This document shows, piece after piece, positions 35,579 to 44,319 of a DNA stretch of 64,000 nt; within the stretch, counting starts at the first letter, position 1, and each line of letters starts with the position of its first letter. Made by a program: the position numbers and the translations under genes. This DNA comes from Kuafuiihalomonas sp039024635. Lineage in GTDB: Bacteria > Myxococcota > Kuafuiibacteriia > Kuafuiibacteriales > Kuafuiibacteriaceae. The notes under the pieces were generated by a model, which saw nothing but the letters and a program-made list of their open reading frames with translations, had not been told where the DNA came from and did not search any database. The stretch spans positions 11,563-75,562 of the forward strand of contig JBCCQA010000027.1 of assembly GCA_039024635.1 (NCBI GenBank), in the 5' to 3' direction.

Positions 35579-37758
35579 CTCAGCACCGCGATCCGAAGGC
35601 TGAGTCCGCAGCGAATGATCGCCTCCTCGACGCCATCGCCGTCCGTGTCTCCGCTCGTGATCTCGAAGGTGCCGGCAGGGCAGCCTAGGTCCTCGGCGAA
35701 GACCGTCCTGGGAAAGGCCACCAGGTTCCCCCGACCGTCGCCGAGGAGGAACTCGATCGAAAGCCGGTTGATGAAGGCCAGGTCGAGGTACCCATCGCCG
35801 TTGAAGTCTCCCGCCTTCTGCGCGCGAATCCTGGGTGGTCCGACCACGGGCTCGGAACGAATGATGACGAATCGGCTGTGGGTCTGGGGACGGTCGAATC
35901 GACGAGGATCACCGTCCAGGATCGCCGGATCCGCGAAGAGGACGCGGCCCGAGCTGAAGCCGGACATCGCGACCAAGTCCGTCCCCTGGCAGCTGCTGCT
36001 CGCTTCACATCTCAGCGAGGCCGAGCCGAGTACCGGTTGGAACAAAGGTTCTCCCAGAGGTCGCGCCCCCCCGCACTGGCCGATGGGGTCCTGGGCAGAG
36101 CGAAGAGCGGGACCCTCTCCTCGCTGCCAAACCGTGTCATCGCGGCCATCGGCGTCGAGGTCGGCGATGATGAAGTCGGTGGCGCCGAAGACGTTGAGAT
36201 CACAGCGGCAACCACCTCCCGTTCCGTCGGGCGCGCCGTAGAAGCTCGAAGATCCTGCCACGCCTTGCGCACTGAGCAGGACGTCGAGGGTCCCGTCCCC
36301 GTCGAAGTCACCGCTCTCTCCGTTGAGCTCGAAGTTGCGAGGTTGATAGAAGCAGGGACACTCCGGCGGGCGGCAACTTCCTTCGATGCATGTCTCGTCG
36401 GCTTCGCAGACCTGGCCCTGCCCGCAAGCCCTCGACCCGCAGGTACAGGCCTCGCATTGGCCTTGCCCATCGGACTCCACGTACTCCAGTTCGGCGCCGG
36501 TCCAGCGGATGCGCGACACTTCGATTCGGTGGGTCGGAACGGCGAAGGCCACACGACGCACCGCTACCACCTGGGCCGCCTCTGGACCTTCCCGGCTGAA
36601 GAGGTGTTCGACGATGTCGCCGCCCCGAAGCTCCAGCCATGGCCCGGCTTGAAGGCTATCGCCATCTCGCTGCCAGGCCTGAATCCTATAGCGGGTGCCC
36701 GTCAGCACCCAGCTCGCGTCTCCTGGGAGCGCTGTCAGGCTGGCCGGAACCGTGATGTTGTCCAGTCGGTCGGCATCCAGGATCTCGTCAGTGCCGGCCA
36801 GAACCTCGACCGAGCGGCCAGCAACGCAGCGCAAGGAGAAGCGGATGGCACCGCTGCGCCGACCTGGAACCGACGCTTCGACCGTGGCTTCCTCCCCAGC
36901 GCGGCAGCCCTCGGTTGAAAACACCGGCCAAGCCTGACCCTCCGAGTCGGTGGCGACCACCTGTCGCTCCGGCTGCACGGCGCCCGTGACGACTCGGTAC
37001 TGCACCATGGCTCCGGAGAGGTCTCCCACCCGAGGGCAGGGATTGGGGCAGTCGAAGCAAAGGTTTCCCGGCGCGACGTCTTCGCAGAGGAGGGTACGGA
37101 TACAGGCCGGTGCACCACGCTGACCCGCGGTCTCTTCGAGCAGGACGTCGCTCGAATTGCCGCAGGGTTCGAGCACGAACTCCTCGGGTGCAACGGCGCC
37201 CATGCGGAGCTCACGATCTGCGGGCTCGGTGCCCTCCGCACCGCCCACGAACGGGCAGGCGGCCTTGACGCGGGCGTCGAGCTCGGGGTCAGGGTGACGA
37301 CCGGCCAGCGTCCGAGCGCAGTAGCAGCTTTGGAGGATGGAGGCCTCTTCGAAGGCCGGGTCTGGGTCGAGATTCTCAGAGTCGACGACCTGGCCCACGG
37401 CCTCCACAAGGACAGCGATCACGCCCCACGGATTGTCGGCCGTCGCCCTTAGGGCAGGGAGCCGAAAGTCGGCGCCTTCGACCGGCAGCTCAGCCTCGAA
37501 GCGCCGGAGCACAGAAGGTGCGTCGGCCTGGGCAGCGCTGCCGTCCAGACGTCTGATGGGCGCGAAGGGACCAAGAGAATCGCAGGATGCGAAGGACAGC
37601 CCGACTTCGGCGTTCGCGGTCGGGTCGAGGACGGTCACGACCAAGCTCGAGGCCGTGATCCCGTCTGGGATGACGATATCGAGGGTCTCCTCCGTCCCGC
37701 TACAGGACAGAAGAACCAGGGCGAGGCCCATGCCCCACCCCGCTGGGAGGCCCGTCAT
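35575..37758 (-). CDS. Cys-rich FG-GAP repeat lipoprotein (second of two)
   Basis: The 727-residue protein has a lipobox (ALVLLSCSG), an N-terminal beta-rich region, Cys-rich stretches (CFDCPNPCP; CEACTCGSRACGQGQVC) and at least four FG-GAP/VCBS-type loops in the last 260 residues (GDFDGDGTLDVLL, DLDADGRDDTVW, GDFNGDGYLDLAF, GDTDGDGVEEAI). That suggests an integrin-alpha-like calcium-binding propeller. It lies directly after the TPR gene (TGA then ATG) and overlaps the next lipoprotein by 4 bp. Confidence 0.82.
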   Translation of the reverse strand: MTGLPAGWGMGLALVLLSCSGTEETLDIVIPDGITASSLVVTVLDPTANAEVGLSFASCDSLGPFAPIRRLDGSAAQADAPSVLRRFEAELPVEGADFRLPALRATADNPWGVIAVLVEAVGQVVDSENLDPDPAFEEASILQSCYCARTLAGRHPDPELDARVKAACPFVGGAEGTEPADRELRMGAVAPEEFVLEPCGNSSDVLLEETAGQRGAPACIRTLLCEDVAPGNLCFDCPNPCPRVGDLSGAMVQYRVVTGAVQPERQVVATDSEGQAWPVFSTEGCRAGEEATVEASVPGRRSGAIRFSLRCVAGRSVEVLAGTDEILDADRLDNITVPASLTALPGDASWVLTGTRYRIQAWQRDGDSLQAGPWLELRGGDIVEHLFSREGPEAAQVVAVRRVAFAVPTHRIEVSRIRWTGAELEYVESDGQGQCEACTCGSRACGQGQVCEADETCIEGSCRPPECPCFYQPRNFELNGESGDFDGDGTLDVLLSAQGVAGSSSFYGAPDGTGGGCRCDLNVFGATDFIIADLDADGRDDTVWQRGEGPALRSAQDPIGQCGGARPLGEPLFQPVLGSASLRCEASSSCQGTDLVAMSGFSSGRVLFADPAILDGDPRRFDRPQTHSRFVIIRSEPVVGPPRIRAQKAGDFNGDGYLDLAFINRLSIEFLLGDGRGNLVAFPRTVFAEDLGCPAGTFEITSGDTDGDGVEEAIIRCGLSLRIAVLR

Positions 37759-38598
37759 TCAACGACCCCCGGCGACGCGAGTGTCGACGACGAAGTCGAT
37801 GTCGTCGCTGCCACCCTGGCTCAAGACCACGGCCGTAGCCACCCCCCCTGCCGCAGCCGCGCCGACGGTGGACCAAAACCACCACTTCTTGAACACGCTA
37901 CGACTGCCTTTGGCCCGGGCCACGGTGAAGTTCAGAGGCTCTCGGGCCTCACCGAGTTGGGTCAGGGTGCCTTCCCAACGGTCCACGGCCCGAACGAAGT
38001 ACTCGACTTCATAAGCCTCCGCGCCCCCGGGAAGGGCCAGGGCCGGTAGTACGACTGAGACCCGGTCGTCCGCCCTCGCCTTTACGGTCGTGAAGACATC
38101 GACTCCGTCTCTGCGAAAATAGACCTCGATCTCGTTCACCAGGCGGAGCGGGTCTTCCAAGAGCACGTCGATGGAGAGGGGGGCATCGGGCAGCACGGTG
38201 GCCAAGCTTTCGTGCTGCAGGATGAGCTGTCGCTGGACTCGAGGCACCTCCAGGGCTTCGTCGAAGCAGCTCTGGATCTTTGGGGGCACGTTCTCGGCCA
38301 TGACGAAGTCGGGATCGAGGGCGAGGAGGATCTCGAAGGACCGCTGGCACCGCTCCCGCTCGTTGTTGACCGCGTCCACGAAGCCTTTGAGCCGGTAGAT
38401 CTCGGCCAGGTCCCAGCGGCAGTTTCGTGTGAACTCGACCGCGCGCTGGAGGGTGCGGGCGGCGCGGTCGAACTCCAGTCGCTCATACTCGTCCTTGGCG
38501 CGGCTCAGATGCGGGTTACCTCGACATTCGGCGTCGTCGTACTGGGCCCACGCCGAGCCCGAGAACAAGAGCAGTCCCAGAAAAGCCAGTCGCCCCAC
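37759..38598 (-). CDS. periplasmic TPR-like protein with C-terminal anchor
   Basis: The 279-residue protein has a signal peptide (LAFLGLLLFSGSAWA), a helical TPR-like domain (about 30-115; AKDEYERLEFDRAARTLQRAV), a beta-domain (about 140-225) and a C-terminal membrane segment (about 235-260; WWFWSTVGAAAAGGVATAVVL). This layout recurs in Myxococcota envelope proteins of unknown function. It is the first gene of the eight-gene minus-strand operon. Confidence 0.75.
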   Translation of the reverse strand: MGRLAFLGLLLFSGSAWAQYDDAECRGNPHLSRAKDEYERLEFDRAARTLQRAVEFTRNCRWDLAEIYRLKGFVDAVNNERERCQRSFEILLALDPDFVMAENVPPKIQSCFDEALEVPRVQRQLILQHESLATVLPDAPLSIDVLLEDPLRLVNEIEVYFRRDGVDVFTTVKARADDRVSVVLPALALPGGAEAYEVEYFVRAVDRWEGTLTQLGEAREPLNFTVARAKGSRSVFKKWWFWSTVGAAAAGGVATAVVLSQGGSDDIDFVVDTRVAGGR

Positions 38599-38667
38599 GG
38601 CGAGAAGCTATCCCCGTCAGGACTGGCGGGCAACGGGCCCGCCTGGCCTCGATGACCCTTCCTCGGC

Positions 38668-38673
38668 TAGTCT
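38668..38673 (+). promoter_or_regulatory. -10-like hexamer upstream of the 38680 gene
   Basis: TAGTCT ends 6 bases before the GTG start, with no Shine-Dalgarno between. No good -35 is seen. Confidence 0.3.
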
Positions 38674-38679
38674 CGATCC

Positions 38680-39915
38680 GTGCGCGGCCTCGTCCTTCTC
38701 ACATTCTGTGCCGCCAGCATCTCGGCCTGCCAGCTCCGCTGCGAAAACAGCTTCGACTGTGGCGAAGGGAGCTTCTGCTCTTCCGGGCGCTGCGAGACCG
38801 AGTGCTTCACGGACCAGGATTGCCGAGAACCCCCAGAGTGCCGGGACAATCCCACCGCCTGTCGTCCCAAGGGTCTGAGCTGCAGCGGCCTCGGCCGATG
38901 CGTGGGTGGCATCGTGACCCCAAACACCGGCTTCACCCCGGGGTTGGAGGGCGAGTTCATGGGGATCATCGACGGGTTCGACGCCCTACCGGGATCGGGA
39001 AGCGCCTTCATCGTCGACGAGCTTCAACTGGCCGAGACCGGCGTGGGCTTCGACATCGACGGTGAATGCGACGAGCTCGGATGCATCGACAACGAAATCG
39101 GCGCCATCGGTCAGCTCTCCAACCGACAGATTGGCCAGGGTATTCGGGCCGGTGAGTCCTTGCTCCTCATCGAGCTCGCCGGCCTCGAGGACCCCTATCA
39201 GGGCAACGAACGTTCGATGACGGTCAAAGTCTACGGAGGCAGCGACGCCGACGTTCCCGCCAACCCCTCCAACAACTTCGAGCCTTCGGTCGAAGGGGGC
39301 GATTGCTGCGAGTTCCGGGTCAACCCACAGAGCCTGGTCGGCACCCCTCCCCAGGCCGGTGCCCGCTCCCCGGCCCAGATTGTTAGGGGACGACTGGAGT
39401 CCCTGGCCCCGGTGCCGGTTCAGGTCGTCATTACTTTGGGAACGCCGCCCCACCCCGAGCTGCGCATCGCACGCACCCGCCTCAAAGCGGTCGTGCCGGC
39501 CGACCTCAACCGTATCACCCAGGGCCTCCTCGGCGGCGCCGTCCCCATCCGCGCCCTCGCCGGCATCGAGAACCCGTACTGCCGGGCCGGTGACTCTGCC
39601 ATGTGCCCCTCTACCGCCCCCGAAGGTTCTACGCTCGCCGACCTAGCGGCCGTCTTCGCCGGCGTCCGGGCCGACATCGATCTCGATGGAGACGGCGGTG
39701 AGTGCCTCTACATCAGCCCCGCCACCGGCGTGGTCGAGACCTGCTGCAACGCGGTAGAGGGCGTCTGCCCCTTCACCGGACCCCAATGCGCTTCCTCGGT
39801 CGGCGTCCCGACCGGCCTCGACTCCTGCGCCCAAAATCCCGAAATGGCCGACGGCTACAGCGTCGGCATCCGCTTTACCGGCGTCGCCGCCAACATCGTT
39901 GGCGTCGCCGAATGA
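38680..39915 (+). CDS. Cys-rich (EB-like) lipoprotein
   Basis: The GTG start gives 411 residues with a lipobox (AASISACQ). Residues about 20-75 form a Cys-rich module (CENSFDCGEGSFCSSGRCE, then CFTDQDC and CSGLGRC), typical of EB-like modules in Myxococcota surface proteins. The rest is a beta-rich domain that begins GLEGEFMGIIDGFDALPGS and includes a Ca-type loop (DIDLDGDGGECLY). Transcribed alone, divergent from the eight-gene operon. Surface location is inferred. Confidence 0.8.
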   Translation: MRGLVLLTFCAASISACQLRCENSFDCGEGSFCSSGRCETECFTDQDCREPPECRDNPTACRPKGLSCSGLGRCVGGIVTPNTGFTPGLEGEFMGIIDGFDALPGSGSAFIVDELQLAETGVGFDIDGECDELGCIDNEIGAIGQLSNRQIGQGIRAGESLLLIELAGLEDPYQGNERSMTVKVYGGSDADVPANPSNNFEPSVEGGDCCEFRVNPQSLVGTPPQAGARSPAQIVRGRLESLAPVPVQVVITLGTPPHPELRIARTRLKAVVPADLNRITQGLLGGAVPIRALAGIENPYCRAGDSAMCPSTAPEGSTLADLAAVFAGVRADIDLDGDGGECLYISPATGVVETCCNAVEGVCPFTGPQCASSVGVPTGLDSCAQNPEMADGYSVGIRFTGVAANIVGVAE

Positions 39916-40047
39916 ACCACTCAACCCACCAAACACAGCCGGGCCCAAGTACGCAGGCGCAGTGAGCAGACGTAGGGTCGGCGAAGCCGAGCCCGAAGGA
40001 GCGAACGTAGGTGGGTGGCCCGGCCTAGCCGGGACCGGGACCCGCTG
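39916..40047. other. convergent intergenic region with small hairpins
   Basis: A short hairpin at 39976-39992 (TCGGC, GAA loop, GCCGA, with GG/CC extension) and a wider 8-base inverted repeat (GCCGGGCC at 39938-39945, GGCCCGGC at 40017-40024) lie between the two convergent lipoprotein genes. They may serve as a bidirectional terminator, but there is no T-run. Confidence 0.35.
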
Positions 40048-40596
40048 TCATGAACCGCAACCGTTTGCCGTGAACTCCTCTTGGGTGACGCAGAGGCAGC
40101 GGGCTTCGTCGGGTCGGCCGGTCTTCGCGACCGTATCTGGCTCCTCGGGATCTTTGCTGAAGGCCACGACCGGAATGGAGAGAACCTCCTGGCCCGGCAG
40201 ATTCGTCACCACCTCGAGCTCCACGTAGTCCCAGCCCCGACTCTGAGGCTCCAAAAACAGCGAGACGGCGACGTCGTCCGGAAAGGGGATCGTGCAGGGC
40301 ATCTCGGTGCTGCAGGTCTCACCCTCCGGTCCTTCAGCGCCCTGCAGGCTGAAGCTGTCTCTGAGGTCCGCCCGGAGCCGAACGTCCGAGATGACCAGGT
40401 CGTCTCGGCCCAGGCTCTGAATCACGGTGCCGACAGGATTGCTCCTGCCCACGATGGGCAGCGGCGCCGTGACCCGACACAAAAAGGGAATCAGGGAGGC
40501 AGTGGGCTCGTCCCGTACCGGCTGGCGGACGTCGAGGTCTTCACCTCCACAGGCAGAGAGGAGAAGGAGGGTCGCAAGTGTGTTTCGCAGCTTCAT
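40048..40596 (-). CDS. small lipoprotein
   Basis: The ATG at 40596 gives 182 residues with a lipobox (LLLLSACGG). The mature part is beta-rich with strands like DDVAVSLFLEPQSRGWDYVELEV and two Cys pairs (CRV, CSTEMPC; CLCVTQEE and a C-terminal CGS), suggesting disulfides. The family is not recognised. It is the last gene of the vWA/PPC unit, 10 bases after the preceding stop. Confidence 0.75.
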   Translation of the reverse strand: MKLRNTLATLLLLSACGGEDLDVRQPVRDEPTASLIPFLCRVTAPLPIVGRSNPVGTVIQSLGRDDLVISDVRLRADLRDSFSLQGAEGPEGETCSTEMPCTIPFPDDVAVSLFLEPQSRGWDYVELEVVTNLPGQEVLSIPVVAFSKDPEEPDTVAKTGRPDEARCLCVTQEEFTANGCGS

Positions 40597-40606
40597 GTTC
40601 AGTCTC

Positions 40607-42544
40607 TCAAGGGACCACGGTGCACCGCGTCGCATTTTCGCCACGTCCGTCATCGCAAGGTCCTCCCGCTCGGCATCCTCCGACGAATCGGAAGCGAATG
40701 CGATACTCGGCGGCCGGTGAAAGATCGTAGTCGTCGGCGCCGACTGAGCCCGCGTCCCGGACGCGAACGGCGAAGACCGTCGAGTCTCCGGGATCGCCGA
40801 AGACCACGTTGCAGTCGGGATTCGGAGCCAGCGCGCCCAGGTTCAAGGATTCGCTGTTGTCGACGTTGGGCGCCTCGGGGTTTGGAAAGTTGCACGGCGA
40901 GGGGTTCTGCATCGTTCCTGGCTGGTTGGGGCAGCCTCCTCCCGTCGAGGTGGGAAGGTTGTCGGAGCGGGCTCGCGGCACGTCGACGAACACCGAGTAC
41001 TCGACCTGACTCGGACCCTCGACGTTGAACTCGACGTTCCACTCCCAGTCCCCGTTCTGGGGCGGATTGAAGTCGTCGCTCGGGAGGGGAAGGATGAAGT
41101 AATCCTCGTCACCGACGTAGCTGATGAAGCCACTGACCTCCTGGAACTCCAGGGTGGGAGCGGTGGTGCTCGTCAGCAAGGGCACGACCCGCCCATCATT
41201 GGGGTTGTTCGAGAAGTTCTCGCTGCCGTCGATGGTGTCGACGTCGAGCTCCCGGATGCTGAGCCGATACTCGCTCCCATCGTCGAAGTCGTTGTCTTGC
41301 CAGTCGTGGACCAGCACGTAATAGGTCCCGTCTTCGGTCAGAGGATGGGCCGTCCGACAAGAGCGGTTGTCGTGGCAGCTTGGCTGGGTGAAGGACCCAT
41401 CCGTGAAGCGCCGCCGTGTCAGACAGCGGTCCTGATCCGTGCACAAGTCTTGCCCGTTCGGCCGGAGGATATCGAACTGGTACTGGATTTGGTTGCTCTC
41501 CTGAAGGGCCTCCAAAGCCACTTCCACCACCACCGGAGAGCCCGGAGACGAGCCGCTGACCTGGAAGCTGTAGTAGTCCAGGTCGGAGTTGGAGGCGACG
41601 AAGCCCTGAACAGTGTCGCCTAAGCTCAGGGCGGTCGCGGTCCCTGTGCTCTCGTTGGGTGCCGCCTCGTTGAGATCCGGATCCTGCAGAACGTTGAGGG
41701 CTATCGAATAGGCGGCCGTCGGATCCGATTCGCCGGCTTCGACCGGCGTCACGCGAAGAAGATACTCGCCGCCCTCGAGACCGATGGCCCGTCGCTGCTC
41801 CGGCCAGGCGCCCTCGGTCTCGATTCCGGTCGCCAAGGGCTGGTCTGGCTGCTCGGCCTGAAACAAGGACCACTGGAAGCGGATGCTCGCCGCTTGGCCC
41901 GCGCCGGTGGGCACGATTCGAAGGACCGCACCGTTCTGGAGGGTGAAGACGAACCAATCCTGATCTCCCTGGCTCGCGATACGTCCTCCCTGAATCGTCG
42001 TGTCCAGGGTGAGCGGCGCCGCAGTCGCAGGGCTGTCATTAGGCTCGAAGAGGTCTTCTTGCGGAAGGAGCGTGACGGTCACGAAGTAGGTTCCGTCATC
42101 GTCTTGGTCGTCGTTGCCGACATCGCTCACGTCCAAAGCGTAGCTGCCCGAGGCCCGAGCCACGTACTGAATGACGAAGCGCTGCTCGTCGGCTGGACCA
42201 CCCGTGTAGCGGCCCCCCGCCACCCCCATGCCGTCCGGCGCGAAAAGCGATGCCCGGAGAGTAACCGGGCTTCGGGTCACTTCGTTTTCGACCACGATGC
42301 TGATGATCTCGCCCTCGGAGGCGTCGAAGCTGAATCGATCGACGTCACCGACCGGCGAAATCACCTCCGAGCTCGGGGTGCCGGCCACGAGCCGGCACAC
42401 GTCGTTGTTGAGAGGGTCCGCGGGCGAGCCGCAGACGTCGGGAACACCTCCCGCGTCCGGGGTACCACCGGTCCCAGGACCATTGCTGGAAGTCTCGCCG
42501 CAGGCCGCCAAGAAGCCCGCCAGAATGACCAATCTCTTCATCAT
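40607..42544 (-). CDS. lipoprotein with pre-peptidase C-terminal (PPC) repeats
   Basis: The 645-residue protein has a lipobox (GFLAACGE). At least four PPC-type beta-sandwich units are seen, each with the pattern of an asp-rich start and DxDxF/YxF: SPVGDVDRFSFDA, ASQGDQDWFVFTL, ASNSDLDYYSFQV, SYVGDEDYFILPL. PPC domains occur in secreted proteases and surface proteins and bind calcium or substrates. There is no protease domain. ATGA overlap with the upstream vWA gene. Confidence 0.85.
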   Translation of the reverse strand: MMKRLVILAGFLAACGETSSNGPGTGGTPDAGGVPDVCGSPADPLNNDVCRLVAGTPSSEVISPVGDVDRFSFDASEGEIISIVVENEVTRSPVTLRASLFAPDGMGVAGGRYTGGPADEQRFVIQYVARASGSYALDVSDVGNDDQDDDGTYFVTVTLLPQEDLFEPNDSPATAAPLTLDTTIQGGRIASQGDQDWFVFTLQNGAVLRIVPTGAGQAASIRFQWSLFQAEQPDQPLATGIETEGAWPEQRRAIGLEGGEYLLRVTPVEAGESDPTAAYSIALNVLQDPDLNEAAPNESTGTATALSLGDTVQGFVASNSDLDYYSFQVSGSSPGSPVVVEVALEALQESNQIQYQFDILRPNGQDLCTDQDRCLTRRRFTDGSFTQPSCHDNRSCRTAHPLTEDGTYYVLVHDWQDNDFDDGSEYRLSIRELDVDTIDGSENFSNNPNDGRVVPLLTSTTAPTLEFQEVSGFISYVGDEDYFILPLPSDDFNPPQNGDWEWNVEFNVEGPSQVEYSVFVDVPRARSDNLPTSTGGGCPNQPGTMQNPSPCNFPNPEAPNVDNSESLNLGALAPNPDCNVVFGDPGDSTVFAVRVRDAGSVGADDYDLSPAAEYRIRFRFVGGCRAGGPCDDGRGENATRCTVVP

Positions 42545-44316
42545 GAGTCCTCGTCGATAATCGGAGTGCCGGTGACGCAGTCCACTTCAGGGTCGAACTC
42601 GGTCAGCAGCTTGAAGGCCGTCGATGCAGTTCGAACGGCGGGAAAGGGAGGGGAACGGAAATCAGGCGCTCGGAAGGACTGCTCGATGCAGCCGACTCGA
42701 AACACGCCGAAGTCCTGGGGATCGTCGAAGGGGGCCTGGCCCAGATAAATGAGTACTCGGTTTCGCCCCCCGTTCATCGTCTCGGCCAGGGTGATGTTCT
42801 CAATCCGGAAGTCGTAGCAGATCTGGCCCGCCTCCAACGTCGGGACCCTGGGGTCATCCTGGTCTATCTCGTTCAGGTCCCGCTCCCGAACCTCGTAGCG
42901 GTAGGAGATGGCTCCGCGTCGAGCAGCGTCGTTGACGGCAGGGTCCGAGTGGCCACGAAGCTCGTCTCCGTTCCGGGCCGAGTCGAAGTCGAGATCGGCT
43001 CGAATGTCGTCTACTACTGGGTTGGTGCCGAAGCGGAGCTCGATGTCGTCGGGGAAGCCGTCGGCATCGGTGTCTGGAATCCGACGATTGGTCCCGACAA
43101 AACGCTCCTCACAGTCGAGAAGACCGTCACCATCAGTGTCGATGCGATCGATGCCGAAGGTGCAGTCAGCGTCACTCGGGTCCAAGGGATCGAAACCTGA
43201 ACTCCCCAGCAAGACTTCGATGAAGTCGTTGAAACCGTCGCCGTCGGTGTCGGCCGAAACCGGGTCGGTTCCGAAGCGCTCCTCTTCTTCGTCGTCGAGC
43301 CCATCACCGTCGCTGTCGGCAGCCGCCCTTCCTACCTGATCGACGGAGCTTCGAAAGAGCAGTCGAGGTCGGGCGTTGCGATTGGAGGCGACGATGTTCT
43401 TGAGCGTGAATATCCTCCGAATGCTCGTGAAATCGATGCGCAAGAAGTTGATCTCCTCGCCGTTGGGAAAGGAACGACAAGTTCCGTTGCCGATATCCGA
43501 CATCGCGCACAGCAGATCCAGCGCCTCATCCGTGACGCTGATGAAGGTGCAATCATTGTTGGCCACGCACTCCTGACGGGTTGGCAAGCTCTCACACTCT
43601 TCCACGCCTCCCTCCAGGAATGTGTCTGTACAACGTGAACCCGTTCGGAGCGCACCGAGCACGAGGGCTGTGTGGAAGTTGATGTCGGCCGGACGGAAGA
43701 CTTCCTGCAGTTCGGCGATCTCGTTCATGAGCTCCAGAATCGAGCTTCGAGTGTTGACGGGAGGATCGACCGGGTTTGGCAAGCCGTCGGAAAGGAAGAT
43801 TACGATGTATCGGGAGCGCGAGAGATCCTCCTCGTCCGCGTCGAGCATGTCGGCGGAGAGCACCCGCTGCACAGCGGCCAAAGCGCCTTCATAGTCGGTG
43901 GTCGATTCCGCTACGCCCAGTCGAACGATCGCGTTCTCGATCTCCATCCGGTCGCGGGTAAAACCGTCACGAACTTGCCCGTCGCGACCGATGGTCGAGG
44001 TCAGGACCCCGACCTGGCCCGAGAACTGAACGACGCCGAAGGACACACCGGGGTCGTCGATGAAGGCGTCGACGACCTCCTGCACCGCCAAGAGCCGACG
44101 CCCCTGAGGGTCGGTCCGGTTCATGGACTGGCTGGTGTCGACCACGAAGAGGATCTTGGTTGGAAACTCGATGGTCGTCGGGTCTTCGGTACAGAAGCTC
44201 GATTCGATGGCGAGCTTGTTGTCCAGAGGCGAAGAGCCGAGGCCTTCGGTTCGGAAGAGGTCCCGATCCGAGCAGCCGAGCAGCAGCAGCGGTACGGCGA
44301 AGACCAGGCATCTCAT
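42541..44316 (-). CDS. vWA + thrombospondin type 3 repeat lipoprotein (second copy)
   Basis: The 591-residue protein has a lipobox (VPLLLLGCSD). A von Willebrand factor A domain (about 53-240) has an intact MIDAS start (FVVDTSQSM). It is followed by thrombospondin-3-like Asp-rich repeats (about 330-440; DSDGDGLDDEEE, DTDGDGFNDFIE, DTDGDGLLDCEE, DTDADGFPDDIE) and a C-terminal beta-domain. It is a paralog of the next gene, 3 bases away. Surface adhesion through divalent metal and calcium is likely. Confidence 0.88.
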   Translation of the reverse strand: MRCLVFAVPLLLLGCSDRDLFRTEGLGSSPLDNKLAIESSFCTEDPTTIEFPTKILFVVDTSQSMNRTDPQGRRLLAVQEVVDAFIDDPGVSFGVVQFSGQVGVLTSTIGRDGQVRDGFTRDRMEIENAIVRLGVAESTTDYEGALAAVQRVLSADMLDADEEDLSRSRYIVIFLSDGLPNPVDPPVNTRSSILELMNEIAELQEVFRPADINFHTALVLGALRTGSRCTDTFLEGGVEECESLPTRQECVANNDCTFISVTDEALDLLCAMSDIGNGTCRSFPNGEEINFLRIDFTSIRRIFTLKNIVASNRNARPRLLFRSSVDQVGRAAADSDGDGLDDEEEERFGTDPVSADTDGDGFNDFIEVLLGSSGFDPLDPSDADCTFGIDRIDTDGDGLLDCEERFVGTNRRIPDTDADGFPDDIELRFGTNPVVDDIRADLDFDSARNGDELRGHSDPAVNDAARRGAISYRYEVRERDLNEIDQDDPRVPTLEAGQICYDFRIENITLAETMNGGRNRVLIYLGQAPFDDPQDFGVFRVGCIEQSFRAPDFRSPPFPAVRTASTAFKLLTEFDPEVDCVTGTPIIDEDS

Positions 44317-44319
44317 GAA

